DNA of 14,302 nucleotides from Nitrososphaerota archaeon. Its GTDB lineage: Archaea; Thermoproteota; Nitrososphaeria; Nitrososphaerales; UBA183. The DNA lies in assembly GCA_029785625.1 (NCBI GenBank), contig JAFLZI010000008.1, forward strand, positions 1 through 14,302, given 5' to 3'. Of this stretch, positions 1-5,741 are shown in pieces. The notes beneath the pieces were generated by a model. That model saw nothing but the letters and a program-made list of their open reading frames with translations, did not search any database and was not told the DNA's origin. The position numbers were made by a program, and so were the translations under genes. Numbering within the stretch: the first letter of the stretch is position 1; each line of letters starts with the position of its first letter.

Positions 1-6
1 GGCTGA

Positions 7-186
7 ATGATTCGTCATCGCAAAATCAAAGGCCGCTGCTACATCTACGAAACCAAGGAGTCCTATGTGGGGCCCTGCGGAGAGCACAACTCGCCCAAGA
101 AGGCCAAGAAGCTGAGGCCAGAGCCCAAGGCGGCCACTACCGCAGGGGACACTTACACGTTCATCAAGAGGAGTAAGAAGAAATGA
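7..186 (+). CDS. Small basic protein of unknown function (59 aa)
   Basis: The ORF starts at an ATG directly after a TGA at 4-6, which may be the stop of an upstream gene outside the window. The product is short and rich in Lys and Arg, with a Lys/Arg tail. Its N-terminal part contains KIKGRCYIYE and, a few residues later, YVGPC. I recall a similar motif pair (KIKGR-Y-Y followed by Y-GP) in small proteins and transposase-like ORFs of archaeal mobile elements, but cannot verify this here. Two Cys residues (11 and 24) are too few for a zinc site by themselves. The stop overlaps the next start as ATGA, so the two genes are probably translationally coupled. Its promoter lies outside the window. 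The ORF is real by its coupling and codon pattern; its function is unknown. Confidence 0.7.
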   Translation: MIRHRKIKGRCYIYETKESYVGPCGEHNSPKKAKKLRPEPKAATTAGDTYTFIKRSKKK

Positions 187-338
187 GTCGGATATACTGC
201 TTCGACTGCCCCTATGAAACCGACTCGGAATTAAACGCCAGGGTGCACCGAATCCAGTTCAACCATGGGACTACCCACACCATACAGCCCGCGCTGAAGA
301 CCTATCATCCTAACCTTCAGTTTCATCGAAAGTCTTAG
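183..338 (+). CDS. C2H2 zinc-finger mini-protein (51 aa)
   Basis: The start ATG overlaps the upstream stop as ATGA. The 51-residue product carries one classical C2H2 zinc finger near its N-terminus: Cys-x2-Cys (YCFDC), 12 residues, His-x5-His (HRIQFNH). This spacing matches the canonical C-x2-C-x12-H-x3-5-H finger. Single-finger mini-proteins of this kind are common in archaeal viruses and plasmids, where several act as DNA-binding transcription regulators. That role is an inference here. The C-terminal 20 residues are polar with more His, which could extend the metal site or bind nucleic acid. The gene ends 9 nt from the stop of the convergent minus-strand operon, leaving almost no room for a terminator. 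Confidence 0.8.
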   Translation: MSRIYCFDCPYETDSELNARVHRIQFNHGTTHTIQPALKTYHPNLQFHRKS

Positions 339-347
339 CCTCAGAAC

Positions 348-512
348 TCAGGGCTTGACCTGAGACAGCCACCAGGCGAGCCCCCTCGGGTCGAAGACCG
401 CGTAGGCCACCAGGCCCAGGGCGACGGCCGCCACCAGATACCGCTTCTTGAAGCGGCTGCCTTTCGTCTTCGCCTTCCGGGGCGTCCATGCGTAGGGGTT
501 GTCCGGCTTCAT
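348..512 (-). CDS. Single-pass membrane mini-protein (54 aa)
   Basis: This is the last gene of the minus-strand operon that starts at 3479. Its ATG shares one base with the TGA of the ATPase gene (TGATG), implying translational coupling. The product has a strongly basic N-terminal segment (residues 12-24, many Lys/Arg), one hydrophobic segment (about 25-41, LVAAVALGLVAYAVF) and a short tail with Trp-Trp. By the positive-inside rule the N-terminus should be cytosolic. No family is recognised. Its position next to the ATPase suggests it belongs to the same membrane-associated machinery. It could equally be a small virion or membrane-remodelling protein. Confidence 0.75.
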   Translation of the reverse strand: MKPDNPYAWTPRKAKTKGSRFKKRYLVAAVALGLVAYAVFDPRGLAWWLSQVKP

Positions 513-1321
513 CACCACTGGGCCTCCGGGCGCTTCGCCGTCAGGGTGGGCTCCTGGTCTCCGAGCATGGAGCGCATACGCCAGCCGTCATACCAGGCCT
601 GCTCGTTCGGGGGGAGGGGGCCGAAGGCTGCACCCAAGCCGAGCTGCCGCATCTTCTGGCGTGGGACCCGGGGGTTGCGCCAGTCCCTCTGGAAATGGTG
701 CTGCTGCATGTCCACGGTGCCCCGTCGGGGGATTATGAACTCGAAGTCAGGGAGCTTGGCGGCCTTCGCCTGTATCTCGGCCAGCCCCGGGAAGGTCATT
801 ATTATCATCCCCACGGCGTAGCGCCAGGTGTAGATCTCCCCCAGGAGCGACGAGAGCTTGCGGGTTATCCCGGTGGTGGACGGGGCCGCCTTCTCCACGT
901 CGTCCCATATCGCCACGGGGGTGCGGACCCCCTTCCTCATGCGGCTGAAGAGGGCGTCCTTCATCTCCCAGGGGTCGGCGAAGAGGCTTTCGTTGACTGG
1001 GCCGTAGGCTTCCTCGCTCTCCGAGTAGAACCCCTCCTCCCCTATGGTGTCGAACCGCTCCTGCTCGGGGTGGTAGTGGGTGTACTTCCGGGCCACCCTC
1101 AGCGCCAGCGTGGTCTTGCCCATGCCGGTGCGGTGGCCTTCGATGGGGGCCCCGCCGGGGACGGTGGACGTTATGGCGAGTATGGTGAGGGGGCCGTTCT
1201 TCACCATGGACTCCTTCGCCCAGGTCTGGAACCGCGTCTCCAGCTTTTCGTCCTCTACCTCCCCCGGCGAGTGGGACTTGTGCGCCTGGAGGACGGACTC
1301 GAGAGAAGAGATGAAGCTCAC
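512..1321 (-). CDS. P-loop ATPase (269 aa), putative packaging or secretion motor
   Basis: The start is the GTG at 1321 because it overlaps the upstream TGA as GTGA, like other junctions in this operon. A longer in-frame extension to 1648 would read through the neighbouring gene out of frame. The nucleotide-binding loop is HRTGMGKTT (residues 63-71): TGxGKT is intact, but the usual first Gly is displaced by one residue. The Walker B strand is TPVAIWDD (134-141). A likely sensor threonine is in MIIMTFPG (172-179). Walker A is preceded by about 60 residues and there is a C-terminal region after residue 200. This layout resembles ATPases of archaeal viruses and plasmids proposed to act in DNA packaging, segregation or membrane transport. 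Which of these applies is not determined. Neighbours are small membrane-anchored proteins, suggesting a membrane-docked motor. Confidence 0.82.
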   Translation of the reverse strand: MSFISSLESVLQAHKSHSPGEVEDEKLETRFQTWAKESMVKNGPLTILAITSTVPGGAPIEGHRTGMGKTTLALRVARKYTHYHPEQERFDTIGEEGFYSESEEAYGPVNESLFADPWEMKDALFSRMRKGVRTPVAIWDDVEKAAPSTTGITRKLSSLLGEIYTWRYAVGMIIMTFPGLAEIQAKAAKLPDFEFIIPRRGTVDMQQHHFQRDWRNPRVPRQKMRQLGLGAAFGPLPPNEQAWYDGWRMRSMLGDQEPTLTAKRPEAQW

Positions 1322-1797
1322 ATCTGAGGCATCCCTGGGTTGGGTGCGTTGCCGAAGGCCCACATCTTGTTCTTGTAGGCGACTGCCCTCATGTCCAACG
1401 CCTGGAGGGAGAGGGCCAGCGCCCGGTCTTCCAGCTGGAGGCGCCTCCGCGCATAGAGCTCGGCCCGGCCGTCCATGACGCGGCTGGCGATCTTGGCCCG
1501 CTCGGGACGCGACAGAGCGACGGCGAGACATTCCTCGAAGGGGCGTATGGCTCCGGCGTCTTCCTTGGTCAGGAGGGAGCGGAACCCGAATATCGCGTGC
1601 TTCGCCTCCAGGGTGAGGATGCCGACCTGCTTCAGGGTGTCCACCCACTCGGCGTCTATGAGCTTGTTCTCCGCCAGGAAATCGACGCCGACGTATATCT
1701 TCGGCATCAGGTAGTCGGTTATCCGCCAGAACTCGGCCCCCAGACGGAACTTTATGGGGTCGCCGTACACCTCCTTCTTCGGGGTCTCCTGGCTCAT
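1318..1797 (-). CDS. Unknown soluble helical protein (159 aa)
   Basis: The gene sits between a tail-anchored membrane protein (2 nt upstream) and the ATPase (GTGA overlap), so it is co-translated with both. The ATG at 1797 was chosen because it follows the upstream stop directly. The longer in-frame ORF upstream is only the shadow of the neighbouring gene. The product has no membrane segment. Its middle and C-terminal half (about 75-140) is rich in Ala, Leu, Arg and Glu and looks helical, with a basic/acidic helix around RRRLQLEDRALALSLQALDM. It is likely cytoplasmic and may be an adaptor linking the ATPase to the membrane proteins of the operon. That is inferred only from position. No family is recognised. 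Confidence 0.8.
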   Translation of the reverse strand: MSQETPKKEVYGDPIKFRLGAEFWRITDYLMPKIYVGVDFLAENKLIDAEWVDTLKQVGILTLEAKHAIFGFRSLLTKEDAGAIRPFEECLAVALSRPERAKIASRVMDGRAELYARRRLQLEDRALALSLQALDMRAVAYKNKMWAFGNAPNPGMPQM

Positions 1798-1799
1798 GG

Positions 1800-2324
1800 T
1801 CAACCGTGGAGGAATATCTGGGTGGCGAGCGCGAGGGCCCCGATGATTATCGCCCCTGCTATCGCCATGGCTATCAGGTCGCGGTACTTGCCCAGGCCCG
1901 TCATCTCCTCCCGCACCATCTTCTCGACGTCGCCCTTGGCGGAGTCCCAGGCCAGGCCGTTGGGGACGTTGGACAGCACCCTCGCCACCAGCTGGCCGCT
2001 GATGACCTTGCCGCGCATCACGGCGTTGGCGACCATCCCCTTGGAGTCCCTTATCTCCCGGGTGATGGCGTCCACCCATTCGGCCTTGTCCCGGGCCTGG
2101 AGGCTGACCCGCGCCGAGCCGTCCATATAGTAGTCGTCGCCGTTGAGGATGGCTTCTGTCTTGGCCTTGTCGCGTTGTGCGTCGGCAGCCACCTGGGAGG
2201 CGGCCGCGCTGGTCTTGACGTACCAAGCCCTTTCTTCAGACGTCGTCTCGCTGGCCCTCTTGTGGTACACCTGGCCGTCGCCCCGCACCAGCCTCACTAT
2301 CGGGTCATAGGGCTCGGTGGTCAT
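1800..2324 (-). CDS. Tail-anchored membrane protein of unknown function (174 aa)
   Basis: The ATG at 2324 overlaps the upstream TGA as ATGA. A further 16 codons open upstream lie inside the neighbouring gene and are rejected. The product is hydrophilic for about 148 residues, with an Ala-rich, probably helical stretch (38-60) and several charged helices. It ends in one hydrophobic segment (about 149-170, including AMAIAGAIIIGALALA) with only four residues after it. This is the layout of a tail-anchored protein whose soluble domain faces the cytosol. It lies two genes upstream of the ATPase and directly upstream of the soluble 159-aa protein. A membrane receptor or scaffold for the ATPase is a reasonable guess; no family is recognised. 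Confidence 0.8.
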   Translation of the reverse strand: MTTEPYDPIVRLVRGDGQVYHKRASETTSEERAWYVKTSAAASQVAADAQRDKAKTEAILNGDDYYMDGSARVSLQARDKAEWVDAITREIRDSKGMVANAVMRGKVISGQLVARVLSNVPNGLAWDSAKGDVEKMVREEMTGLGKYRDLIAMAIAGAIIIGALALATQIFLHG

Positions 2325-2941
2325 GGGTGCGCCTCCGGTACTGCGGGCACCAGCATAGGAACCTTGCCCCACTCTATCTCAGGGAAGAGGGCGGCCTGTT
2401 TGCCTGCGTCCACGGCCATGGCGTACTTCATCTTGAGGGCGAACTGCGTCCAGCTCTGCGTCTCCGCCAGCTCGCTCAGGTTCGCCTCGGCCCATTCCTC
2501 CAGCTCGGGGGTCACGGGCATCCCTATGTCGCCGTCTATCAGCGCGAAGGAGTCGCCTCCGTCCTCCTGCCTCAGATGGGTTATGGCCCCGGGGACGGCC
2601 GGGATCAACCGCCGTATGACGTCCTTTCGCTTGCCGCTCGACGCGAAGAGGAAGACGTTGGGGACGTACTCGGTGAGCATCCCGAGCATCCCCGACTCGC
2701 CGGAGAAGCGCATCACGGCCTTGACCCCCTTCTTGTGGTAGAAGAAGCGCCCCCATGGATATTCCCAGAACACGCGGCTGCCGTACATGGCGACCCCGGC
2801 GATGGCGATGGCGATGACGGCGTAGAAGATGTAGGTCACGGTGGGGCTCTGGGCGTAGAAGGCCCTGAGCGCGGCGTTGGTCGCGCAGTTGCCGTTGTAG
2901 CTCCCGTTGGCGTACATGGCGCAGACGATGGGGCTGGTCAT
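2321..2941 (-). CDS. Single-pass membrane protein with soluble C-terminal domain (206 aa)
   Basis: The ATG at 2941 overlaps the TGA of the 34-aa gene as ATGA. The N-terminal 33 residues carry two Cys (7 and 19) that could form an external disulfide. One membrane segment follows (about 34-54, IFYAVIAIAIAGVAMYG), then a cytosolic region of about 150 residues beginning with aromatic/basic residues (WEYPWGRFFYHKKGVK). The C-terminal domain has an acidic section (EELEEW-type, 146-160). It looks like a bitopic protein with its N-terminus outside and its domain inside. Together with the 34-aa, 174-aa and 54-aa membrane proteins of the same operon it may form a complex with the ATPase. No homologous family is recognised. 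Confidence 0.8.
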   Translation of the reverse strand: MTSPIVCAMYANGSYNGNCATNAALRAFYAQSPTVTYIFYAVIAIAIAGVAMYGSRVFWEYPWGRFFYHKKGVKAVMRFSGESGMLGMLTEYVPNVFLFASSGKRKDVIRRLIPAVPGAITHLRQEDGGDSFALIDGDIGMPVTPELEEWAEANLSELAETQSWTQFALKMKYAMAVDAGKQAALFPEIEWGKVPMLVPAVPEAHP

Positions 2942-3042
2942 TTCCCTGCCAGGTCTCCAAGCAACCGTATGCCCATCAGGACGGCGACGACGACCACCAC
3001 GACCTCAGCCAGCAGGCGGACCTCCCCGAAGTCGATGGTCAT
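2938..3042 (-). CDS. Transmembrane mini-protein (34 aa)
   Basis: This tiny ORF fills exactly the gap between two larger genes, with ATGA overlaps at both its start and its stop, which strongly supports translation. The product is almost entirely one membrane helix: a short acidic N-terminus, then a Val-rich hydrophobic run (about 10-28, EVVVVVVAVLMGI) and a short tail ending in Lys. GGGGAG directly before the ATG could serve as a ribosome-binding site. Mini-proteins of this size are often accessory subunits of membrane complexes or minor virion membrane proteins. Here that is only an inference from size and position. Confidence 0.72.
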   Translation of the reverse strand: MTIDFGEVRLLAEVVVVVVAVLMGIRLLGDLAGK

Positions 3043-3479
3043 CTCCCCTGCCTCTCCCCCTGGTACATCTGAGGCTCCTGCTTGCCCCTGTTGAACACCT
3101 TATCCAGGAACCCCTTCCTCTGCTGCATGGGGCTCATATACTGGACGCCTATCTCGGTGCGCTTCATCCTGGCGGTGAACCCGTCTCGGGCTGCCTCTAT
3201 CCCTCGCTCCAGTGTGAACTTCCCTCCTTCGATGGCCCTGGCCGTCCTGACGTCGTAGAAGCCCCCGGCGTACATCCGCTCGGACGCGCCCATGAGTCCG
3301 ACCTCCGCCTTCACTTTGTTTATCTCCTTGGATGGGATGAACCCGTTCTCCAGCTTTTCGTTGTTCATGGTGATGAGGAAGATGTTGTCCATGAGCCCGA
3401 CGTTGGGGTGGTCGAACCCCGTGGCCGAGGCTTCGGTATAGCCCGTTTCGTCCTGGGTGGCGCGTGGCTCTTCAGACAA
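3039..3479 (-). CDS. Unknown soluble protein (146 aa), first gene of the ATPase operon
   Basis: The gene begins with TTG at 3479, 28 nt downstream of the centre of a TATA-like box (3504-3510 on the minus strand), so the transcript is probably leaderless and starts at this codon. The product has an acidic, disordered-looking N-terminus (1-25), a middle region with a hydrophobic strand (VGLMDNIFLITMNNEK) and a basic C-terminal third (about 90-146, many Arg/Lys). It has no membrane segment. The basic tail could bind DNA or membrane phospholipid. It overlaps the 34-aa gene as ATGA. No family is recognised. Confidence 0.8.
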   Translation of the reverse strand: MSEEPRATQDETGYTEASATGFDHPNVGLMDNIFLITMNNEKLENGFIPSKEINKVKAEVGLMGASERMYAGGFYDVRTARAIEGGKFTLERGIEAARDGFTARMKRTEIGVQYMSPMQQRKGFLDKVFNRGKQEPQMYQGERQGR

Positions 3480-3502
3480 ACGCTTCCTTCCCTCCGTCGG
3501 TG

Positions 3503-3523
3503 GTATATGAAAGCGTGGAGAAC
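3503..3523 (-). promoter_or_regulatory. Promoter P1 of the ATPase operon, CCACGCTT class
   Basis: Read on the minus strand, a CTCCACGCTT block is followed directly by TCATATAC, a TATA-like box centred 28 nt upstream of the TTG start at 3479. The whole 21-nt segment is repeated without mismatch at 11379-11399, upstream of the sugar operon, with nearly the same distance to the start codon. Spacing matches archaeal TATA-to-TSS distance and leaderless initiation. Confidence 0.82.
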
Positions 3524-3543
3524 GGGGCCCGTCGAACTGTGGA

Positions 3544-3558
3544 CATACTGTCAGTATG
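3544..3558. promoter_or_regulatory. 15-bp perfect palindrome, candidate operator
   Basis: CATACTG and CAGTATG flank a single T, forming a perfect 7-bp-arm palindrome about 20 bp upstream of the P1 core. The loop is too short for an RNA hairpin, so a dimeric protein binding site is more likely. It starts an AT-rich stretch (3557-3588) unusual for this GC-rich window. Confidence 0.5.
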
Positions 3559-3565
3559 ATATTAA

Positions 3566-3587
3566 TTGATTATAACTAAGAAATCAA
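3566..3587. repeat. Short inverted repeat in AT-rich control region
   Basis: TTGATT (3566-3571) and AATCAA (3582-3587) are perfect 6-bp complements separated by 10 bp. They lie within the AT-rich island between the divergent ATPase operon and integrase gene. They could be an operator, a recombinase arm site or part of an origin; short AT-rich repeats also occur by chance. Confidence 0.3.
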
Positions 3588-3618
3588 AGGTCTGGGCGGG
3601 CTCCGATGGCCTCCGACA

Positions 3619-3636
3619 ACACTTTCTTCAAAGTGT
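3619..3636. promoter_or_regulatory. Inverted repeat upstream of the integrase promoter
   Basis: ACACTTT (3619-3625) and AAAGTGT (3630-3636) are perfect 7-bp arms around CTTC. They lie 13 nt upstream of the conserved integrase promoter block and 52 nt before its start codon. The position suits an operator for a repressor or activator, or a recombinase binding site next to the integrase gene. A terminator of an unseen transcript is less likely since no T-run follows. Confidence 0.45.
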
Positions 3637-3648
3637 GGGGCAGGCCGC

Positions 3649-3665
3649 CTCCACGCTTCTAAATA
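3649..3665 (+). promoter_or_regulatory. Promoter P4 of the integrase gene, CCACGCTT class
   Basis: CTCCACGCTT, identical to the block in P1 and P3, is followed by CTAAATAT, a TATA-like box centred about 27 nt upstream of the TTG at 3688. It is the only member of this class on the plus strand. It places the integrase under the same control as three minus-strand operons. Confidence 0.72.
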
Positions 3666-3687
3666 TGCCAAGCCCCAAGCGCCCCCG

Positions 3688-4410
3688 TTGAGAGCCGCCG
3701 AAGGCGAAGTCCCTGCCGTCACCGAAGTCCGAAGGAGGATAGACCACGCTGGCGACCAGGAGATGCGGGCCGCGCTCAGGTATGCGTTCTGCATCTGCGG
3801 CCGGGTGTCCGAGGTGGTGGGGCAGAAGAGCCCGACCGACCGCTCCCCGGCCAACGGGCCCAAGCCGGAGGACGCCGAAGCGGTTCTCGTGATGGTAGGA
3901 AACAAGAAGGAAAAGGCATGGGTCCCCAGCGTCAAAACATCCAAGCACGGAGCCATGATACGGAAGCCCGGGCTGGCGGCCGACTATGACCCCTGGGTGC
4001 CCGAGCTGAAGAGCTACTTCGAGGGGAAGCCCCTGGGGAAGCCGGTGTTCGACTTTACGCGGTTCAACCTGGGGGACTACGTCGACGACAACGACGTCTT
4101 CGAGGGCTTAGTGTGGAGGCTGGAGGAGTACCACATCTTCCTGAACAAGAACGGGGTCATGGAGGTCAAGCGGGTGCCGACCCACCTGGTGCGGTTCACC
4201 ATCCACAGGCTGAGGGACGCCCGGGCCACCAACCTGATAGACTACTACGGCTTCGACGGGTACGGACTGTCGGTGCACGGGGGATGGAAGCCGAGCGGCA
4301 CGGTGCCCGGCATGAGCCCGGTCATGGCGAAGTACACGACGCCGATCTATACCGACTGGGAGAAGCCGTTCCCTAAGCTGCTGAAGCCCTTGGCCGTGCC
4401 ACCTTTCTGA
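3688..4410 (+). CDS. int: Tyrosine recombinase/integrase, short form (240 aa)
   Basis: The start is TTG at 3688, set by the promoter 27 nt upstream. The nearby ATG at 3665 is out of frame and soon stopped. The catalytic pattern of tyrosine recombinases is visible: box I Arg39 in CGRVSEVVG, a candidate catalytic Lys in GNKKEK (71-76), box II HRLRDARAT with His173 and Arg176, then VHGGW with His197/Trp200, and Tyr221 in TTPIYTDW, which aligns with the TTQIYTH motif of Xer-type enzymes. It therefore should cut and rejoin DNA for integration or excision. About 38 residues precede box I, so the usual N-terminal SAM-like DNA-binding domain is missing, as in some archaeal mini-integrases. The 3' end overlaps the convergent gene by 38 bp. 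Neighbouring inverted repeats may be recombination or operator sites. Confidence 0.88.
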   Translation: MRAAEGEVPAVTEVRRRIDHAGDQEMRAALRYAFCICGRVSEVVGQKSPTDRSPANGPKPEDAEAVLVMVGNKKEKAWVPSVKTSKHGAMIRKPGLAADYDPWVPELKSYFEGKPLGKPVFDFTRFNLGDYVDDNDVFEGLVWRLEEYHIFLNKNGVMEVKRVPTHLVRFTIHRLRDARATNLIDYYGFDGYGLSVHGGWKPSGTVPGMSPVMAKYTTPIYTDWEKPFPKLLKPLAVPPF

Positions 4411-4717
4411 CCAGGGCCCTCAGTCCCGCCAGCGCCGTGACCAGGTAGGCGCTCCCGAGATACACCAGCCTCGGGTCCACGAAGGCGCACACCCCCGGGC
4501 TCGAGATGGAGCAGCCAGAAAGGATGAAGAGTGGGGGCTTGGAGCCGTAGACTGCGAGGACGGTGGCCCAAACGATGGCGAAGACGGCGGCTATGCTTAT
4601 CGGGGTCTGACGGCGCTTCACCCAGGCCACGAGCCTCTTCACCTTGGCGACCTCCGACCTCCGGCCCAGCGGGGTGCGGGGCGTGACGAGCCACTTCAGG
4701 AAGGACTTGACGCTCAT
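4373..4717 (-). CDS. Two-pass membrane protein of unknown function (114 aa)
   Basis: The ATG at 4717 overlaps the upstream TGA as ATGA; an in-frame extension upstream only shadows the neighbouring gene. The N-terminal 38 residues are strongly basic and likely cytosolic. Two membrane segments follow (about 41-58 and 84-104). Between them is an external loop with two Cys (69 and 77), a possible disulfide. The C-terminus is basic (RKVARPR), so both ends should face the cytosol. This is the last gene of the four-gene membrane operon starting at 5700, and its 3' end runs into the integrase gene. No family is recognised. A virion membrane protein or pore is conceivable. Confidence 0.78.
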   Translation of the reverse strand: MSVKSFLKWLVTPRTPLGRRSEVAKVKRLVAWVKRRQTPISIAAVFAIVWATVLAVYGSKPPLFILSGCSISSPGVCAFVDPRLVYLGSAYLVTALAGLRALVRKVARPRASAA

Positions 4718-5094
4718 GGGAGACGGCTCGCGGGGATGCGCTTCAGCAGCATCTTGCGGAGGTCCGACTTTACCAGCCATAGGAGGACGAAGAAGCCGGG
4801 GAAGACCAGCCAGCCGACGGGAGCCATGAAGGGTTGCACCGGGGGCGGGACGACGGAGCCGACCACCACCAGGCTCTTTTGCACCAGAGGGGCCATCTGC
4901 GCGGTCATCAGCGCGTTAACCGGCTCCATGAGGATGGAGAAGAGGGCGCCCCCGAGCCACCACCTGAAGCCGAGGACGGCCCAAATCATCAAGGTGGCGT
5001 ACATGGAGAGACCGAGCCCCGCGACAGGGACGAAGGAGAGCCCGAAGACCAGGCCGAGGCTCATGCTGAAGAAGGCGAGCTTACGATGGTTCAT
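4714..5094 (-). CDS. Multi-pass membrane protein of unknown function (126 aa)
   Basis: This is the third gene of the operon starting at 5700. Its ATG lies 14 nt inside the preceding 80-aa gene. The product is almost wholly hydrophobic, with likely membrane segments near 6-24, 28-45, 70-84 and 92-108. The loop after helix three has Pro-Pro-Pro. The tail is basic (KSDLRKMLLKRI), which points to a cytosolic C-terminus. The central part (FRWWLGGALFSILMEPVNALMT, described here as residues 43-64) includes Trp-Trp and may be an interfacial helix. No catalytic residues or known family are visible. Confidence 0.78.
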   Translation of the reverse strand: MNHRKLAFFSMSLGLVFGLSFVPVAGLGLSMYATLMIWAVLGFRWWLGGALFSILMEPVNALMTAQMAPLVQKSLVVVGSVVPPPVQPFMAPVGWLVFPGFFVLLWLVKSDLRKMLLKRIPASRLP

Positions 5095-5323
5095 AGTGGG
5101 AATTGTTTTCGTTGAGGAAGCGTCCTGATTTCATCAAGTCTCCGATCCACCAACCGATGATGTCAAACGCGATGCCCACGCTGATGAAAACGCCATCGTA
5201 CAAGCCGAGAAGGAGCCAGCCACCTGATGACAGTGCGATGCCTGAAGCGCCATAGAACAGGAGGGCGATAGTGATGGTGAACATAATCGTGGATGCCAGA
5301 TAGAACATGGTATCAGGCCTCAA
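5081..5323 (-). CDS. Two-pass membrane protein of unknown function (80 aa)
   Basis: The TTG at 5323 overlaps the upstream TGA as TTGA, like other coupled junctions here, so it is preferred over the ATG five codons later. Two long hydrophobic stretches (about 7-28 and 33-62, with GGWLLLG and IIGWWIG) are joined by a very short Gly/Ser turn, giving a hairpin in the membrane. The C-terminus is polar (NENNSHYEPS). Base composition is lower in GC than that of the flanking genes. It is the second of four consecutive membrane-protein genes; no family is recognised. Confidence 0.72.
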   Translation of the reverse strand: MRPDTMFYLASTIMFTITIALLFYGASGIALSSGGWLLLGLYDGVFISVGIAFDIIGWWIGDLMKSGRFLNENNSHYEPS

Positions 5324-5700
5324 AGCGACTCCCTCCCGTCGAGGGCGTCCGCGATTGGCTTCAACGCCAGCGTCACCACCAGTCCCAGCCCCACCACGAT
5401 GAACAGCCAGAACATCCCCCAGCAGAAGAAATAGAAGACGCTCAGGCCGTTGCCCAGGGACGCCCCGGAAGTCGCGTCATATCCCGCCACCACGGAAAGC
5501 GCAGCCAGCTGATACCACATCGCCGCGGCCAGGAATGGGAATATCATCGCCCTCAGATGCGCCCATATCTCGCCCGGAGGAGACTTCCAGTTGCCCTGAA
5601 GCCTCAACGGAAACCAGACCGCCAGGAGGGTGAAGAAGGAGGTGAAGAAGGCGAGCGTAGCCCAGACGACGTCCGGGTCCACGGGGAAGGAGGCGGCCAA
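5320..5700 (-). CDS. Multi-pass membrane protein, first gene of membrane operon (126 aa)
   Basis: The gene starts with TTG at 5700, 27 nt downstream of the TATA box centred near 5727, so translation is probably leaderless. Three membrane segments are visible: about 11-30, 50-73 and 86-112. The loop between the first two is basic and Pro-containing (RLQGNWKSPPG) and the last helix is aromatic-rich (FYFFCWGMFWLFIVV). The polar tail ends in an acidic/basic mix. The following three genes overlap in series, so the four membrane proteins are probably made in fixed proportions. Multi-spanning proteins of this size are frequent virion or envelope components of archaeal viruses, but no family is recognised. 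Confidence 0.78.
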   Translation of the reverse strand: MAASFPVDPDVVWATLAFFTSFFTLLAVWFPLRLQGNWKSPPGEIWAHLRAMIFPFLAAAMWYQLAALSVVAGYDATSGASLGNGLSVFYFFCWGMFWLFIVVGLGLVVTLALKPIADALDGRESL

Positions 5701-5722
5701 CGAGGACGGTGAGGTGCCGGGA

Positions 5723-5741
5723 CTATATCAAAGCGTGGGGG
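5723..5741 (-). promoter_or_regulatory. Promoter P2 of the four-membrane-protein operon, CCACGCTT class
   Basis: On the minus strand CCCCACGCTT is followed by TGATATAG, a TATA-like box centred about 27 nt upstream of the TTG at 5700. It differs from P1/P3 by a few bases but keeps CCACGCTT. It abuts the stop codon of the upstream gene (5742), with no spare sequence between. Confidence 0.75.

Noticed and set aside
488..1327. Plus-strand ORF opposite the ATPase
   Set aside because: Gly/Leu/Arg/Pro-rich shadow without domains; the minus strand carries Walker motifs.
1322..1648. N-terminal extension of the ATPase to 1648
   Set aside because: It runs through the 159-aa gene in another frame and gives Arg/Pro-rich sequence. 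The GTG at 1321 overlapping the stop fits operon style.
3588..3640. tRNA fragment or attachment core next to the integrase
   Set aside because: No T-loop-like GGTTCGAATCC segment or clear tRNA 3' end is visible; only inverted repeats are seen.
3580..3687. Upstream extension of the integrase frame
   Set aside because: The frame is open back to a TAA at 3577 but has no start codon there, and the promoter box lies within it.
3576..3956. Minus-strand ORFs overlapping the integrase start
   Set aside because: They lie antisense to a clear recombinase and its promoter, lack a promoter and have no recognisable domains.
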